A program made the position numbers and the translations under genes. Below, in pieces: positions 25,577 through 37,254 of a stretch of DNA of 64,000 bases (position 1 is the stretch's first letter; each line of letters starts with the position of its first letter). The notes beneath the pieces were generated by a model. That model made no database searches. It worked only from the letters and a program-made list of their open reading frames with translations, and was not told the DNA's origin. Origin of the DNA: Selenomonadaceae bacterium UBA2897 (GTDB lineage Bacteria; Bacillota; Negativicutes; Selenomonadales; Selenomonadaceae); contig DEDT01000010.1 of assembly GCA_002350105.1 (NCBI GenBank), forward strand, positions 1-64,000, read 5' to 3'.

Positions 25577-26875
25577 TTACAGTTTCTGTGCCGTCAGCAC
25601 ATCATCGAGGGCGTTGAGCACTTCATTGATGTTTTCCTCCGTGATGATGAGGGGCGGCTGGAAGGCGAGGACGTTGCGGGCGGCACCGTTCTTGCCGACG
25701 ATGAAGCCGCGATCCAGCAGAGCCTCGAGCACGTTGTCGAGCTCCTCCGGCGCGGGTGAGCCGTCAGCGTGGACGAACTCCGCGCCGTCCATGAGGCCGA
25801 GGCCTCGCACGTCGCCGATGATGGGATGCTTCCGGGCGAGCTCGCGCAGACCGGCGCGCAGCTGCTTGCCGCGGGCGTAGGCGTTCTCCATGAGGTGATG
25901 TTCCTCGATGTAGTCGAGCACGGCGAGGCCGGCGGTGCTGGAGACGGGGTTGCCGCCGAGCGTGGAAGCGCCGGGGCGCGTGTAGGTATCGGCGATCTTC
26001 GCCGGCGCAATGAAGGCCGAGATCGGCGCGCCGTTGCCGAGAGCCTTGGCCATGGCCATGATGTCCGGCGTCACGCCCCAGTTCTCGATCGCGAACATCT
26101 TGCCCGTGCGGCCAAAGCCTGTCTGCACTTCATCGGTGATGAGCAGTGTGCCGTAGTGGTGGCAGATTTCCTGCACGCGGTTGAAGTAGCCTTTGGGCGG
26201 CACGACGCAGCCCGCGTTGGCCTGGATCGGCTCGGCGATGAAGGCACCGGGGTGGCCGGAGGTCGCGGTCTTGATGAGGTCCTCGATGGCGTTGGCGCAG
26301 GCGAGGTCGCAGGTGTCCGGCTTTTTATTGAGCGGGCAGCGGTAGCAGTAGGGGTTCGGGGCGAAGTGGATGCCGCCGACGGGGTTCGGGTCGGTGCGCC
26401 ACATCTGGAGGCCCGTGATGCTCATGCCGAGCTTCGTGCGGCCGTGGAGTCCCTGGCGGAGCGCGATGATTTCGGAATTGCCCGTGTAGATTTCGGCGAG
26501 CAGCAGGGCACCTTCCGTGGCCTCAGAGCCTGTGGAGCAGAAGAAGCTCTTCTGCAGATCGCCCGGCGTGACTTCGGCCAGTTTTTCGGCGAGGTTGACG
26601 AAGTTTTCCGTGAGGTAGATGTTGCAGACGTGCTGCAGGGTCGTGACCTGCTCCGTGACCTTCTGCGTGATTTCGGGGTTGCAGTGGCCGCAGTTCATGA
26701 CGGAGACGCCGGCGTAGCAGTCGAGGTAGCGCTGGCCTTCGCTGTCGTAGAGGTACTGCATGGAGCCCTTGACGATCTGGCGGGGATTGCGGTAGAAGTG
26801 GGCGAGGCAGGGCATGATGTATTTCTTCTTCTTCGCGATGATGCCCTGGGGGCCGAGGTAGTGATGTTCACTCAT
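25577..26875 (-). CDS. Class III PLP-dependent aminotransferase
   Basis: This 432-aa fold I aminotransferase is of the group that includes GABA, acetylornithine and alanine-glyoxylate (AGT2) transaminases. Visible motifs are the cofactor-binding STGSEATEGALLLA, LLITDEVQTGFGRTGKMFA and the PLP lysine in MAMAKALGNGAPISAFIAP (about residue 280). A cysteine cluster (CYRCPLNKKPDTCDLAC, about residues 175-191) is typical of a subset related to AGT2-like or phosphonate/ethanolamine-type enzymes. The substrate cannot be told. It is a paralogue of argD in the same window. AAAGGA precedes the ATG by 9 nt. Confidence 0.85.
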   Translation of the reverse strand: MSEHHYLGPQGIIAKKKKYIMPCLAHFYRNPRQIVKGSMQYLYDSEGQRYLDCYAGVSVMNCGHCNPEITQKVTEQVTTLQHVCNIYLTENFVNLAEKLAEVTPGDLQKSFFCSTGSEATEGALLLAEIYTGNSEIIALRQGLHGRTKLGMSITGLQMWRTDPNPVGGIHFAPNPYCYRCPLNKKPDTCDLACANAIEDLIKTATSGHPGAFIAEPIQANAGCVVPPKGYFNRVQEICHHYGTLLITDEVQTGFGRTGKMFAIENWGVTPDIMAMAKALGNGAPISAFIAPAKIADTYTRPGASTLGGNPVSSTAGLAVLDYIEEHHLMENAYARGKQLRAGLRELARKHPIIGDVRGLGLMDGAEFVHADGSPAPEELDNVLEALLDRGFIVGKNGAARNVLAFQPPLIITEENINEVLNALDDVLTAQKL

Positions 26876-26944
26876 ATATGATTTCCTTTCATGTGATTGA
26901 GGCGGTGCCCGGTCAGGGGCGGGGTGTCCTTTGCCTGCGTGGGG

Positions 26945-27130
26945 GTGGCGCTGGGGGTACTTTTGCTACGCTCCACAAACGACCCTCCGCTGATAGCCCA
27001 ACATCTTAGAACTTTGGCCCGGCTGAAGCGCGGGCCGAGTATTCAGCTCAATGTTATCCAACAGATTCTGGAGGGCCGCCGGCTTCGCCGGTTGAAGTGT
27101 TCCGCTCCGCAAAAGCACCCCCAGCGTCAC
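26945..27130. repeat. Structured intergenic element, copy A
   Basis: The outer stem joins 26945-26966 with 27109-27130 (20 of 22 positions pair Watson-Crick). The core reads CTCCACAAACGACCCTCC, then a hairpin GGCCCG/CGGGCC, then GGAGGG, CCGGCTTCGCCGG and GTGTTCCGCTCC. It shares this layout with copies B, C and D. It fills most of the gap between the aminotransferase and U32 genes. No gene function is assigned to the 87-codon open frame over it. Confidence 0.8.
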
Positions 27131-27151
27131 GAACCAATACGAGCCGTTTAC

Positions 27152-29098
27152 TCAGATTGAGTTGCGAGACTGGCGGAATCTATAGGTGCCGAGGCCGAGC
27201 TGGCGGGGGCTGGCTTCCTTGATTTTTGTGAAAGTCAGTTCGTCGTAAGCTTCTTTGCCCGCGCTGAGGTTATCGAGGGCTTCGCGGTAGGCTTTGGTGA
27301 GCAGGGCCGTGAGCTCCGGCGTGTAGTCCTGGGCCTCGATGCGGTAGGAGGCGACGCCGTTGAATTTGCTCAGATAGGGGTAGAGGCAGAGGTCCTTGGC
27401 GAAGTAGATGTGGTTGCGGCCGTATTGGTCGATGCGGATGGGATGAACCTCTTTGGCGTTGTCGCGCAGGGCGTAGTGGCGGTCCATGATTTCCGGGTTG
27501 TCGAGCTCGTTGTAGTGGGGCAGGGACATGGCCGGGATGTTGTGGTCGCAGATCATGGCCTCGTAGGCGCCGTGGACGACGACCTCGATGGGCAGCGTGC
27601 TGGTTTCGACGATTTCGCGCAGCTGCTCGAAGGAGAGCTCGTAGGAGCTGGTGGCCATGGTGAGGCCGTTGTCCTTGAGGAACTCAGCCGCGAGATGATT
27701 GAAGAGGTTGAAGGAGAGGTCGGCCTGCACGGGGAAGTGCGTGAGGCTCTGGGCGAGCTTCAGGGAGCCCAGGTTGCTGACCATGATGCCGTCGAAGTCT
27801 TTATCCCTGATGGCGTTCAGGAACTGCTCCAGTTCGCCGCATTCCCGGCGCATGGTCGTGCGCGGTGTGTTGATGACGACTTTCGCCTTGCCTCTGGCAT
27901 AGGCGAGGATTTCCTCATAATCTGCGAGCGTCCAGGGGTAGAGTGGTCGGAAAGCTTCGCCGCCAACGTAGACCGCGTCGGCACCGTTGTCGATGGCGGC
28001 CTTCGCTGCATCCACCGTGTTTACGCGTACGGAGAGCGTGCGGTGCGGTGCGTTTTCCTTGTCGATAGCGCGCTCCTGATTGAGAATGTCGTCCTGGAAG
28101 CCGGCTTCTTCGATGGCGTCGGAGAAGAAGCGCGGCTCGCGTTCGCCCGTGAAGCCGATGTCCTTTGCCGTAGGCTGGCCGAAGGCAAAGGTGGTCGTGA
28201 AGTCGCGTGCGCGGTTATCGTAGAGCTTTTTCCAGCCTTCTTCGTCCGTGTGGTAGCCGTTCGGGTCGGCGATGTAGGCATCAATGGCCTTGCGGTAGGT
28301 GCTGACGATGCGGCGGATGAATCCTGCCGGACGCATGCGGCCCTCGATCTTGAAGGAGAAGACACCAGCCTGGATGAGCTGCGGGATGGCGCGGTACATG
28401 CACATGTCCTTGAGAGCGAGCTTGTAGGCACCGGGGCCGTCCTGATCCAGCGTCTCGCCTGTCTTTTCGTCGATGAGCGTGTAGGCCCAGCGGCAGGGCT
28501 TGAGGCAGCGGCCGCGGTTGCCGCTCTGGCTGAAGACGACGCCGGAGTGGATGCACTGGCCGGATTCGGAGAAGCACATGTCGCCATGCATGAAGTATTC
28601 GACCTCGATGCCCGTCTTTTCACGGAAGAGCGAGAGCTCGGAGAGCGTCATCTCGCGGCCCACGACGATGCGCGTGATGCCGTATTCCTTGAGCTTTTCG
28701 ATGGCGTAGGCGTTGTGCGTGTTCATCATCACGGAGGTGTGCAGTGGGATGTCGATGCAGAGGTCGCGCACGAGCTTCAGCACGGCGAAGTCCTGCACGA
28801 GGATGGCATCGGGGCGGATTTCGTTCAGGTAGCGCAGATAGTCCCTGAGTGCGGGGAGTTCCTCGTCGCTGATGAGGTTGTTCAGCGTGATGTAGAGGCG
28901 CACGCCGTGGCTGTGCGTGTAGGCGATGGCCTTTTTCAGCATCTCGTCGTCAAAGTTGAAGTCGCCTTCGTGCATGCGCATGTTGAAGTGCTTGCCGCCG
29001 AGGTAGACCGCGTCTGCACCGGCCTCTACGGCAGCCTCCAGAGCGTCCCAGGTGCCGGCCGGAGCCAGCAGTTCTACCGATTTGCGCGTCAGATTCAT
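27152..29098 (-). CDS. U32 peptidase-family protein, long form
   Basis: At 648 aa this has an N-terminal U32 domain (LLAPAGTWDALEAAVEAGADAVYLG) and a C-terminal second barrel that again has GADAVYVGGEAFRPL. The family signature is seen in FSFKIEGRMRPAGFIRRIV, and conserved cysteines in MCFSESGQC, NRGRCLKPCR match Fe-S-type U32 members. Several U32 proteins (TrhP, RlhA in E. coli) install hydroxyl groups on tRNA or rRNA bases instead of cleaving protein, and that role is as likely here as proteolysis. GGAGAA precedes the ATG. The stop lies 21 bp from repeat copy A. Confidence 0.9.
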   Translation of the reverse strand: MNLTRKSVELLAPAGTWDALEAAVEAGADAVYLGGKHFNMRMHEGDFNFDDEMLKKAIAYTHSHGVRLYITLNNLISDEELPALRDYLRYLNEIRPDAILVQDFAVLKLVRDLCIDIPLHTSVMMNTHNAYAIEKLKEYGITRIVVGREMTLSELSLFREKTGIEVEYFMHGDMCFSESGQCIHSGVVFSQSGNRGRCLKPCRWAYTLIDEKTGETLDQDGPGAYKLALKDMCMYRAIPQLIQAGVFSFKIEGRMRPAGFIRRIVSTYRKAIDAYIADPNGYHTDEEGWKKLYDNRARDFTTTFAFGQPTAKDIGFTGEREPRFFSDAIEEAGFQDDILNQERAIDKENAPHRTLSVRVNTVDAAKAAIDNGADAVYVGGEAFRPLYPWTLADYEEILAYARGKAKVVINTPRTTMRRECGELEQFLNAIRDKDFDGIMVSNLGSLKLAQSLTHFPVQADLSFNLFNHLAAEFLKDNGLTMATSSYELSFEQLREIVETSTLPIEVVVHGAYEAMICDHNIPAMSLPHYNELDNPEIMDRHYALRDNAKEVHPIRIDQYGRNHIYFAKDLCLYPYLSKFNGVASYRIEAQDYTPELTALLTKAYREALDNLSAGKEAYDELTFTKIKEASPRQLGLGTYRFRQSRNSI

Positions 29099-29192
29099 AG
29101 TAACAGGTTCTCCTTTACGAATATGTACCGTCTTAACGGTATGTATATGTCATGTTTGATATTTTGAGTTGCAGATACGAACTCCAACCTAC

Positions 29193-29238
29193 AGTATAGC
29201 AGGTAGCAGGGCGAAGGGCAAATGTTGCCATGGCAACA
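29193..29238 (-). promoter_or_regulatory. Promoter of the U32 gene with adjacent palindrome
   Basis: On the minus strand TTGCCC (29221-29216), a 17-nt spacer and TATACT (29198-29193) form a promoter. Directly upstream is a perfect 16-bp palindrome TGTTGCCATGGCAACA (29223-29238), placed like an operator. The rest of the 407-bp divergent gap, 29239-29505, shows no further clear signal. Confidence 0.5.
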
Positions 29239-29505
29239 TGCAAAAAAATTCCTGCCGATGGGCAAAAGTACGTCAGCAGGATTTCTCCTGCCATGGATCG
29301 CCGGATGCTGTTTGTCCTGAAAAGACAAACAGGTAAACAAAAGTTCCACGCCTAAAGTCTTATTTTCTGCCTTGTGCATACATAATACATCTTAAGCGGA
29401 CAAAAATAATTAATTTTTAACACAGATAAGGCAGGAAATCGCTATCTTTTGGCCAATAGTAACATATCGGATTAGTTTAACAGATATATTCAGGGAGGAG
29501 TTCCT

Positions 29506-31485
29506 ATGGTGTTGGGAATCAGACAGAAATTTATTGTCCTATGCGGGCTGGTTGGCGCGCTGCTGGCCGTTGTCTCGCTGTTGGGATATTTTATGGCCTA
29601 CCGTGCCCTTGATGCGAGCATCAAGGGCGAGATTACGGCGAGCATGGCCAGCGAGCAACGCGATCTGGCGGGCTGGGTGAAGGAGCACGTGCGCATTTCC
29701 GAGGATCTGGCCAATCATGCAGCAGACCTGGATGCGGCAGCAGCGGGCGGCCATCCGTCGCATAAGCTCTTTGCCCCGTCCAAGGATGAGATGCTGCTCG
29801 GTCTCACCCTGGCGCGGGATGATAGCACGGTCGTGAGCTGGCCCTCGGGCGATATCACCGGCAAGCTGGATCCGCATACGCGCAGCTGGTACAACGATGC
29901 CAAGGCGGCGGGACATACCATCTACACGGATCCGTACAAGGATGCCATCACGGGCAAGCTCTGCATGTCGATTGCCACGCCGTATTACGATGCAAATGGG
30001 GCTTTTGCGGGGGCGACCTGCGAGGATGTATCGCTGGAGAGCCTGGAGCAGTATGCCGGCAGCATCCACTACAAGGGTGAAGGCGTTGGCGCAATCATCG
30101 GCCAGGATGGCGTCATCGTGGCCGCGGCGGACAGCAGTATGACGGGCAAGTCCGTGTCGGAGTACGCTTCGCTGCAGCCGCATTTCAGCGAGATGCAGAA
30201 CAATAAATCCGGCTATTTCATCACCGATGTAGCGGGCGAAAAGACGATTATCGCCTACGATACGGTGGCGGGCCCGAACTGGATTATGGCACTGGCAGTG
30301 CCGGAGAGTACGGTCTTTGCCAGCATGACCTCGATGAAATGGATGTTCCTCATCGTGACGCTCGTGGGCCTCGTGCTCGTTCTGCTCGTCACGCGTCAGT
30401 TTGCGCTGCGCATCGTGACGCCGGTGCGGACGTTGCAGGCACAGGCTGGTGAGCTGGCCAAAGGCAACCTGCGCATCGACGACTGCGCGGTCACGAGCCA
30501 GGATGAGCTCGGCCAGCTGGCCCACTCTTTCAACGAAATGACGGCCAGCCTGCGTCAGTTGCTGCAGAATGTCTCCAAGACTACGGAGCAGGTCGCCTCG
30601 GCCTCCGAGGAACTCACGGCGAACTCTGACCAGTCGGCACAGGCCAGCCAGAGCGTGGCGCAGACCATCGTCGATGTGGCCAATAGCATGGAGGAACAGC
30701 TACGTGGCGTGGACGGCGTGAAACAGCACGTTGATCAGGTCTACACGCAGGTCGGTGCGATGACGGACAAGGCGAAGGTCATCACGCAGCGTTCGGCTGA
30801 GACGGCGGAGGCCGCGGCCAAGGGACAGCAGCTCATGCAGGGCTCTGTCGATCAGATGGCGGAAATCGAGCAGAGCGTGAACGCGACCTCGGCCGTGATG
30901 GATAAGCTCGGTGCCAATTCCCAGGAAATCGGCACCATCGTCGAGACCATTTCGGGGATTGCCGAGCAGACGAACCTGCTTGCCCTCAACGCGGCCATTG
31001 AGGCGGCGCGCGCCGGTGAACAGGGACGCGGTTTCTCCGTCGTGGCCGATGAGGTGCGCAAGCTGGCCGAGGCGTCCCAGCAGGCGGCCGGTGAAATAAC
31101 GGCGCGCATCGAGACCATCCAGCACGATACGGAGCAGGCCCTGGCCAGCATGCAGCAGGGCACGGAGCGCGTGAAGTCCGGCATGGCCTCCATCCGCGAG
31201 GTTGGTACGGAGTTTGGCGATATCATGACGCAGATCGGCCAGACGAAGGACGATATGCTGGGCATCAGCGAGGCCGTGCAGAAGCTCGCGGATAGCACGC
31301 AGGAAATCGTGCAGGTCGTCGACAACATCGACACGATCAGCCGCAAGACTTCGGAGAATACGCAGACCATCAGCGCTGCCGCCGAGCAGCAGGGTGCCTC
31401 GACCGAGGAGATTGCCGCAGCCTCCCGCAGCCTCGCCGGTCTCGCCGAAGAGCTGCAGACGGCCGCGAAGAAGTTCAAGGTCTAA
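29506..31485 (+). CDS. Methyl-accepting chemotaxis protein
   Basis: This 659-aa transmembrane chemoreceptor has a first membrane helix at about residues 8-30, an extracytoplasmic double-Cache-like sensor to about 275, and a second helix about 283-302. A HAMP domain and the cytoplasmic signalling coiled coil follow. The hairpin tip is conserved ([18 protein letters not shown], then [16 protein letters not shown], about residues 487-525). It would signal to CheA/CheW and control flagellar movement. The ligand is unknown; Cache sensors often bind amino or organic acids. GGGAGGAG precedes the ATG. No sigma-28 promoter was recognised upstream. Confidence 0.95.
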   Translation: MVLGIRQKFIVLCGLVGALLAVVSLLGYFMAYRALDASIKGEITASMASEQRDLAGWVKEHVRISEDLANHAADLDAAAAGGHPSHKLFAPSKDEMLLGLTLARDDSTVVSWPSGDITGKLDPHTRSWYNDAKAAGHTIYTDPYKDAITGKLCMSIATPYYDANGAFAGATCEDVSLESLEQYAGSIHYKGEGVGAIIGQDGVIVAAADSSMTGKSVSEYASLQPHFSEMQNNKSGYFITDVAGEKTIIAYDTVAGPNWIMALAVPESTVFASMTSMKWMFLIVTLVGLVLVLLVTRQFALRIVTPVRTLQAQAGELAKGNLRIDDCAVTSQDELGQLAHSFNEMTASLRQLLQNVSKTTEQVASASEELTANSDQSAQASQSVAQTIVDVANSMEEQLRGVDGVKQHVDQVYTQVGAMTDKAKVITQRSAETAEAAAKGQQLMQGSVDQMAEIEQSVNATSAVMDKLGANSQEIGTIVETISGIAEQTNLLALNAAIEAARAGEQGRGFSVVADEVRKLAEASQQAAGEITARIETIQHDTEQALASMQQGTERVKSGMASIREVGTEFGDIMTQIGQTKDDMLGISEAVQKLADSTQEIVQVVDNIDTISRKTSENTQTISAAAEQQGASTEEIAAASRSLAGLAEELQTAAKKFKV

Positions 31486-31558
31486 GACTTTGTTCTACCG
31501 CGCATAAAAATAGCACCTCTTTGCCATCAGTATAAATAACAGGATTCAATCAAGCACG

Positions 31559-31587
31559 TTGCATTTCTCTGCTTTTTGTGCTATATT
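31559..31587 (+). promoter_or_regulatory. Promoter of the pheST T-box leader
   Basis: TTGCAT (31559-31564), a 17-nt spacer and TATATT (31582-31587) stand just upstream of the T-box leader. Confidence 0.65.
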
Positions 31588-31599
31588 GTAACGTATCGT

Positions 31600-32902
<1,303 letters not shown>

Positions 32903-32924
32903 TTTTGCGGAGGGGATTTTTATC

Positions 32925-35360
32925 ATGCAGGTATCCATCAAATGGTTAAAACATTATATTGATTTCGACTGGTCTGCCGAGGAATTGGCGGACAAATATA
33001 CGATGGCTGGCGTGCCGGTGGAGAACGTCGTGCGCCAGGATGAGGGCCTCGACAAGGTCATCACGGGCCGCATCGAGGAGATTACGGCGCATCCGGATTC
33101 CGACCATCTGCAGATCTGCCAGATGAATGTGGGCGGCAAGGATCGCATCCAGATCATCACGGGCGCGCAGAACGTCAAAGAAGGGCAGGTCGTGCCCGTC
33201 GCCATGGTGGGCGCGCATCTACCAAACGGTGCGCACATCAAGAAGGGCAAGCTGCGCGGCCTGCCCTCCAACGGCATGCTCTGCAGCGCAGGCGAGCTGC
33301 ACCTCGACACGACGAACCTCACGGAGGAGCAGCTGAACGGCATCTACATCCTGCCGGAGGATACGCCGGTCGGCGTGCCTGTCGCCAGTGTGCTCGGCCT
33401 CGATGACGCCGTGCTCGAGTTCGAGCTCACGGCCAATCGCGGCGACTGCTTCAGCGTGCTGGGCCTCGTGCGCGAGATCGCCGTGCTCACGGGCAACCAG
33501 CCGAAGTGGCCGGTCATCCAGTGCAAGGAGGATGACGAGGCCAAGGCTGCCGAGATGCTCAGCTGCGGCATCGATGCGCCGGAGCTCTGCCAGCGCTATA
33601 CAGCACGCGTCATCAAGAACGTGAAGATCGGCCCGTCGCCGGTCTGGATGCAGGAGCGCCTCGAGGGTGCCGGCATCCGTGCCATCAACAACGTCGTCGA
33701 TGTGACGAATTACGTCATGCTGGAGCTCGGCCAGCCGATGCACGCCTATGACTACGACCAGATTACGGGCCACACGCTGACGGCGCGCCTCGCCAAGGCA
33801 GGCGAGAACCTGCACACCCTCGATGACAGCGACCGCGTGGCCAAGGGAACGGAACTCGTCATCGCAGACAGCGAGCATCCGGCGGGCCTTGCAGGCATCA
33901 TGGGCGGCCTCGAGACCGAGGTCACGGAGAACACGAAGACCATCGTGCTGGAGGCGGCTTCCTTCAACGGGCCGAATATTCGCCGCACTTCCCGCGCTTG
34001 CGGCCTGCACACGGAGGCATCGGGACGCTTCGAGCGTGGCGTGAACGTGCCGGATATCCCGCAGGCGCTCGACCGCGCCGCTCAGCTGTTGCAGGACATG
34101 GGCGCCTGCACGGTGACGCAGGGCATCATCGACGTCTATCCTGAGCTGAAAGCCAAGGTTACCATCGACTACACGGCAGACCAGATCAACCGCCGCCTCG
34201 GTACGGCTTTGACGGCTGTGCAGATGAACGAGATCCTGGTGAAGCTCGGCTTCGATGTCCAGAAGCTGGCGGGCGATAAATTCCGCGCGACCGTGCCGAA
34301 TTGGCGCAATGACTGCACGCTGATGGAAGATCTCTCCGAGGAAGTCGCGCGCATCTATGGCCTCGACAACATCAAGAGCACGACGCCCTTTGGCCATGTC
34401 ATGCAGGGCCAGAAGAGCGAGAAACAGGTCTTTGTCGAGCGCATCAAGCACATCCTCGTGGGGCTCGGCATGACGGAGGAGCTCTCCTTCAGTTTCACGA
34501 ATACGGACATGCTGGATAAGCTGCTCGTGCCCGCCGACTCGAAGCTGCGCCAGGCCATCCCCATCATGAACCCGCTGACGGATGAGGCACCGCTCGTGCG
34601 CACCTGCCTGCTGACCTCCATCATGGAGAATGCGCTGCGCAATTTCTCGCGCAAGAACATGGACCTCAAGTACTTTGACGTGGCACCGGTATTCTTCCCG
34701 AAGCAGCTGCCACTTACGGAACTGCCGGAGGAGCGCCTCGAGCTCGTCGGCCTTATCACTGGCCGTCGCGAGACCGCGGGCTGGAATCAGGGCAACGAGA
34801 ACGTTGACTTCTACGATATGAAGGGCATCGTCGAGGAGCTGTTCCTGCAGCTCGGTCTTACGCGCTATACCGTGGAGGCAGGCGAGCACTTCGCGCTGCA
34901 TCCGGGCAAGACGGCGCTCTTCAAGAAGGGCCGCGATGTGCTGGCAGCTGTGGGCGAGCTCCATCCGCAGGCCGCCGCGAACTTCGGCGTAAAGCAGAAG
35001 TTCTATCTCTTCACGATGGATGTGGCTACGCTGATGAAGTATAGCGGTCAGCAGGCGAAGATCGAGTCCCTGCCGAAGTACCCGGCCATTTCCCGTGATC
35101 TCGCGATGGTCGTCGATACGGATACGGCAGCCGGCGAGATCGAGCGCGTGATTAAGAAGCACGGCGGCAACGAGCTCAAGAGCATCACGCTGTTCGATGT
35201 CTATACGGGCGCTCAGGTCGGTGAGGGTAAGAAGAGCCTCGCCTTCAACTTGCAGTTCCAGTCAAAAGAGCGTACACTTAAAGATGAAGAGGCCGATCAG
35301 GCTTTCCAGAATATCCTGCAGGCAGTTGAGCAGCAGTTTGCGGCTGAGCTGCGCAGCTAA
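32925..35360 (+). CDS. pheT: Phenylalanyl-tRNA synthetase beta subunit
   Basis: PheT recognises tRNA-Phe and edits mischarged Tyr. At 811 aa it has the standard order: EMAP/OB-like tRNA-binding domain (VITGRIEEITAHPDSDHLQICQ), B3/B4 editing domain, B5, the catalytic-like core and a C-terminal ferredoxin-fold anticodon-binding domain (LPKYPAISRDLAMVVD). The ATG at 32925 follows GGAGGGG. It is cotranscribed with pheS under the T-box and followed 15 bp later by zapA. Confidence 0.97.
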   Translation: MQVSIKWLKHYIDFDWSAEELADKYTMAGVPVENVVRQDEGLDKVITGRIEEITAHPDSDHLQICQMNVGGKDRIQIITGAQNVKEGQVVPVAMVGAHLPNGAHIKKGKLRGLPSNGMLCSAGELHLDTTNLTEEQLNGIYILPEDTPVGVPVASVLGLDDAVLEFELTANRGDCFSVLGLVREIAVLTGNQPKWPVIQCKEDDEAKAAEMLSCGIDAPELCQRYTARVIKNVKIGPSPVWMQERLEGAGIRAINNVVDVTNYVMLELGQPMHAYDYDQITGHTLTARLAKAGENLHTLDDSDRVAKGTELVIADSEHPAGLAGIMGGLETEVTENTKTIVLEAASFNGPNIRRTSRACGLHTEASGRFERGVNVPDIPQALDRAAQLLQDMGACTVTQGIIDVYPELKAKVTIDYTADQINRRLGTALTAVQMNEILVKLGFDVQKLAGDKFRATVPNWRNDCTLMEDLSEEVARIYGLDNIKSTTPFGHVMQGQKSEKQVFVERIKHILVGLGMTEELSFSFTNTDMLDKLLVPADSKLRQAIPIMNPLTDEAPLVRTCLLTSIMENALRNFSRKNMDLKYFDVAPVFFPKQLPLTELPEERLELVGLITGRRETAGWNQGNENVDFYDMKGIVEELFLQLGLTRYTVEAGEHFALHPGKTALFKKGRDVLAAVGELHPQAAANFGVKQKFYLFTMDVATLMKYSGQQAKIESLPKYPAISRDLAMVVDTDTAAGEIERVIKKHGGNELKSITLFDVYTGAQVGEGKKSLAFNLQFQSKERTLKDEEADQAFQNILQAVEQQFAAELRS

Positions 35361-35375
35361 TAGGTGGTGACGCCC

Positions 35376-35648
35376 ATGCCGGAAAAGGCAAAGCAGAAAA
35401 AAGAAAAGAAGCAGGAGCGTGTCGTCGTCGAGATTTTCGGCCAGGATTACGCGTTGCGTACCGACGAGCCGGAATACCTGCGGCAGCTGGCCACCGTCGT
35501 GGATAAGCAGATGAAGCAGACCGCCCGCAAGGCGCATACCTTCGACGCGACGAAGATCGCCGTCCTCGGTGCGCTGCAGATTGCGGATGAGTACTGCAAG
35601 CTGCGCAAGGATTACGATGAGCTGGTGGAGCTGCTGGACGAGAAATAA
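35376..35648 (+). CDS. zapA: Cell division protein ZapA
   Basis: ZapA binds and bundles FtsZ protofilaments at the division ring. The 90-aa product has a lysine-rich start, the short ZapA globular part (VVVEIFGQDYALRTDEPEYLRQLATVVDKQM) and a C-terminal coiled coil ending in ELVELLDEK. I chose ATG at 35376 (MPEKAKQKK) because AGGTGG ends 8 nt upstream. GTG at 35364 overlaps that site. The pheT-zapA neighbourhood is common in Firmicutes and supports the call. Confidence 0.88.
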   Translation: MPEKAKQKKEKKQERVVVEIFGQDYALRTDEPEYLRQLATVVDKQMKQTARKAHTFDATKIAVLGALQIADEYCKLRKDYDELVELLDEK

Positions 35649-35745
35649 GCCCGGCAGTGCCGAAAGGCGGTAGAGAGACCTCAGCAGTCACATGATGTGG
35701 CCGCAGGGGTCTCTTGCTATCTCTGAGAAAAGGGTGGAATGCTGC

Positions 35746-37254
35746 ATGACGGAACTTTGGCCGAAACTGACGGTGAGGCGGCGATTCCTGCTGCAAAATC
35801 TGGTCATGGTGCTCGTGCCGGTACTCTTGCTGGTTTTTATCGGTGCAGGCACGTATTATGGCCTCAGGGCCACGGGCAATTTCCGTGACCGCGAGATGGA
35901 ACTGCTGTGGCCGGAGGCCGGGTCGGCGGTGCCGGTGTCGCTGGCTCTCAGTCATCTGCGGGCGCATGTGGATATGTCGGAACTGGAGGACGGGCATCAG
36001 GATATTGTGCCGCGCCGTTATTTCACCAGCGTGGAAGCGCTGGGTATGCGCGTGGCTGTCCTGCATGACGGCCAGGTCAACTATGAGACCGAGCCGGGCA
36101 ATGCGCAGGCACTGGTGGCCGAGACCTATGCACGCGCGCCCATGAGTCAGAACATATATCGCTGGGACGACGATGGACTTGTGTTCCGCTACCAGAATCC
36201 GGAGCATCGGGCGATAGCCGTAGCGGTTATGGACAGGCCCTTCGTGCTCGATGAGGGTTACTTCCCCGCCAATATGGCCTGCCTGTTGGAAAAATTGCTG
36301 GTGGCTGTGGTCTTGCTCGCCTCACTCATCATCGCCGGTGTGGGGTATTTCCTGGCGCGGCGCGGTGCGCGGCATATCCTGCAGCCTCTGACTGAGCTGC
36401 AGCAGTCGGCCAGACGCATTGGTGCGGGTGACTACGATACGTCGGTGCCAGTATATCATGATGATGAACTGGGGGAGACGGCGGCGGTCTTTGAGCGGAT
36501 GCGTCAGCAGCTCAGAAGCGATCGCCAGCTCCGTAAGCGTTATGAGCGCAACCGGCAGGAGCTCATGGCGGGGATTGCCCATGATCTTGCGACGCCGCTG
36601 ACAAAAATTCAGGGCTTTACCGAAGGCATTACGGATGGCATTGCCAATACCCCGGAAAAAAGGCGCCATTACCTCGAACGCATACACGCAACGAGCAAAC
36701 AGATGGAAGGGCTCGTGCGCCAGCTCTTCCTGGTATCGAAGCTGGAACTGGGGGAGGTGGCCTTTCAATGGCAGCAGCTGCCGGTGCGGCGCGTGCTGCA
36801 GGGCTATGTGGCAGAACAGCAGGATAACCTGCCTAAAGGATTTGACCTGCGATTCGCCGATGACTGGCCGCAGGACAGTGAACCGCTGCTGCGGCTGGAT
36901 CGGGATCAGTTCCACCGCGTGCTGGATAATCTGCTCAGCAACAGTATCCGCTACCAGATGGGTGATCAGGGCAGCCTGACATTCCAGCTCTATCGGTCGG
37001 GAGAACAGCTGGTTATCCGTGCGCAGGATACGGGCAAGGGCGTGGTCGCAGAGGAACTGCCGCATCTTTTTGAGAGCTTTTACCGCACGGATAAGGCGCG
37101 CGTCAATGTGGCGGGCGGCAGCGGCCTCGGCCTGGCCATCGTGCGCCATATCATCGAGGCCATGCAGGGCAGCGTGCGCGCGGAGCAGGTGCCGGAAGGC
37201 GGCCTCAGGATTGTTATGACCTTTCCCTGGCAGGAGAGGCGGGAGAAGAAATGA
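35746..37254 (+). CDS. Membrane sensor histidine kinase
   Basis: This 502-aa kinase has a first membrane helix at about residues 18-40 and an extracytoplasmic sensor of about 140 residues with no recognised fold. A second helix (about 182-205) and HAMP follow. The HisKA phospho-acceptor motif is GIAHDLATPLTKIQGF and the HATPase has DNLLSNSIRY, DTGKGV and GGSGLGLAIV. The ATG at 35746 follows AGGGTGG by 8 nt. A short hairpin AGAGACC/GGTCTCT lies upstream. It overlaps the response regulator by 4 nt. Kinase-before-regulator is the less usual order for OmpR-type pairs. The stimulus is unknown. Confidence 0.92.
   Translation: MTELWPKLTVRRRFLLQNLVMVLVPVLLLVFIGAGTYYGLRATGNFRDREMELLWPEAGSAVPVSLALSHLRAHVDMSELEDGHQDIVPRRYFTSVEALGMRVAVLHDGQVNYETEPGNAQALVAETYARAPMSQNIYRWDDDGLVFRYQNPEHRAIAVAVMDRPFVLDEGYFPANMACLLEKLLVAVVLLASLIIAGVGYFLARRGARHILQPLTELQQSARRIGAGDYDTSVPVYHDDELGETAAVFERMRQQLRSDRQLRKRYERNRQELMAGIAHDLATPLTKIQGFTEGITDGIANTPEKRRHYLERIHATSKQMEGLVRQLFLVSKLELGEVAFQWQQLPVRRVLQGYVAEQQDNLPKGFDLRFADDWPQDSEPLLRLDRDQFHRVLDNLLSNSIRYQMGDQGSLTFQLYRSGEQLVIRAQDTGKGVVAEELPHLFESFYRTDKARVNVAGGSGLGLAIVRHIIEAMQGSVRAEQVPEGGLRIVMTFPWQERREKK

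Noticed and set aside
26897..27160. Small open frames over the structured elements (also 43781-44023, 60909-61103, 61044-61490) sharing a TNDPP-like peptide
   Set aside because: The shared peptide follows from the shared nucleotide core; frames and ends are not kept, and compensatory stem changes fit structure, not coding.
29223..29238. Palindrome as an eukaryotic RFX X-box-like site
   Set aside because: The resemblance is coincidental; a bacterial operator is the sensible reading.
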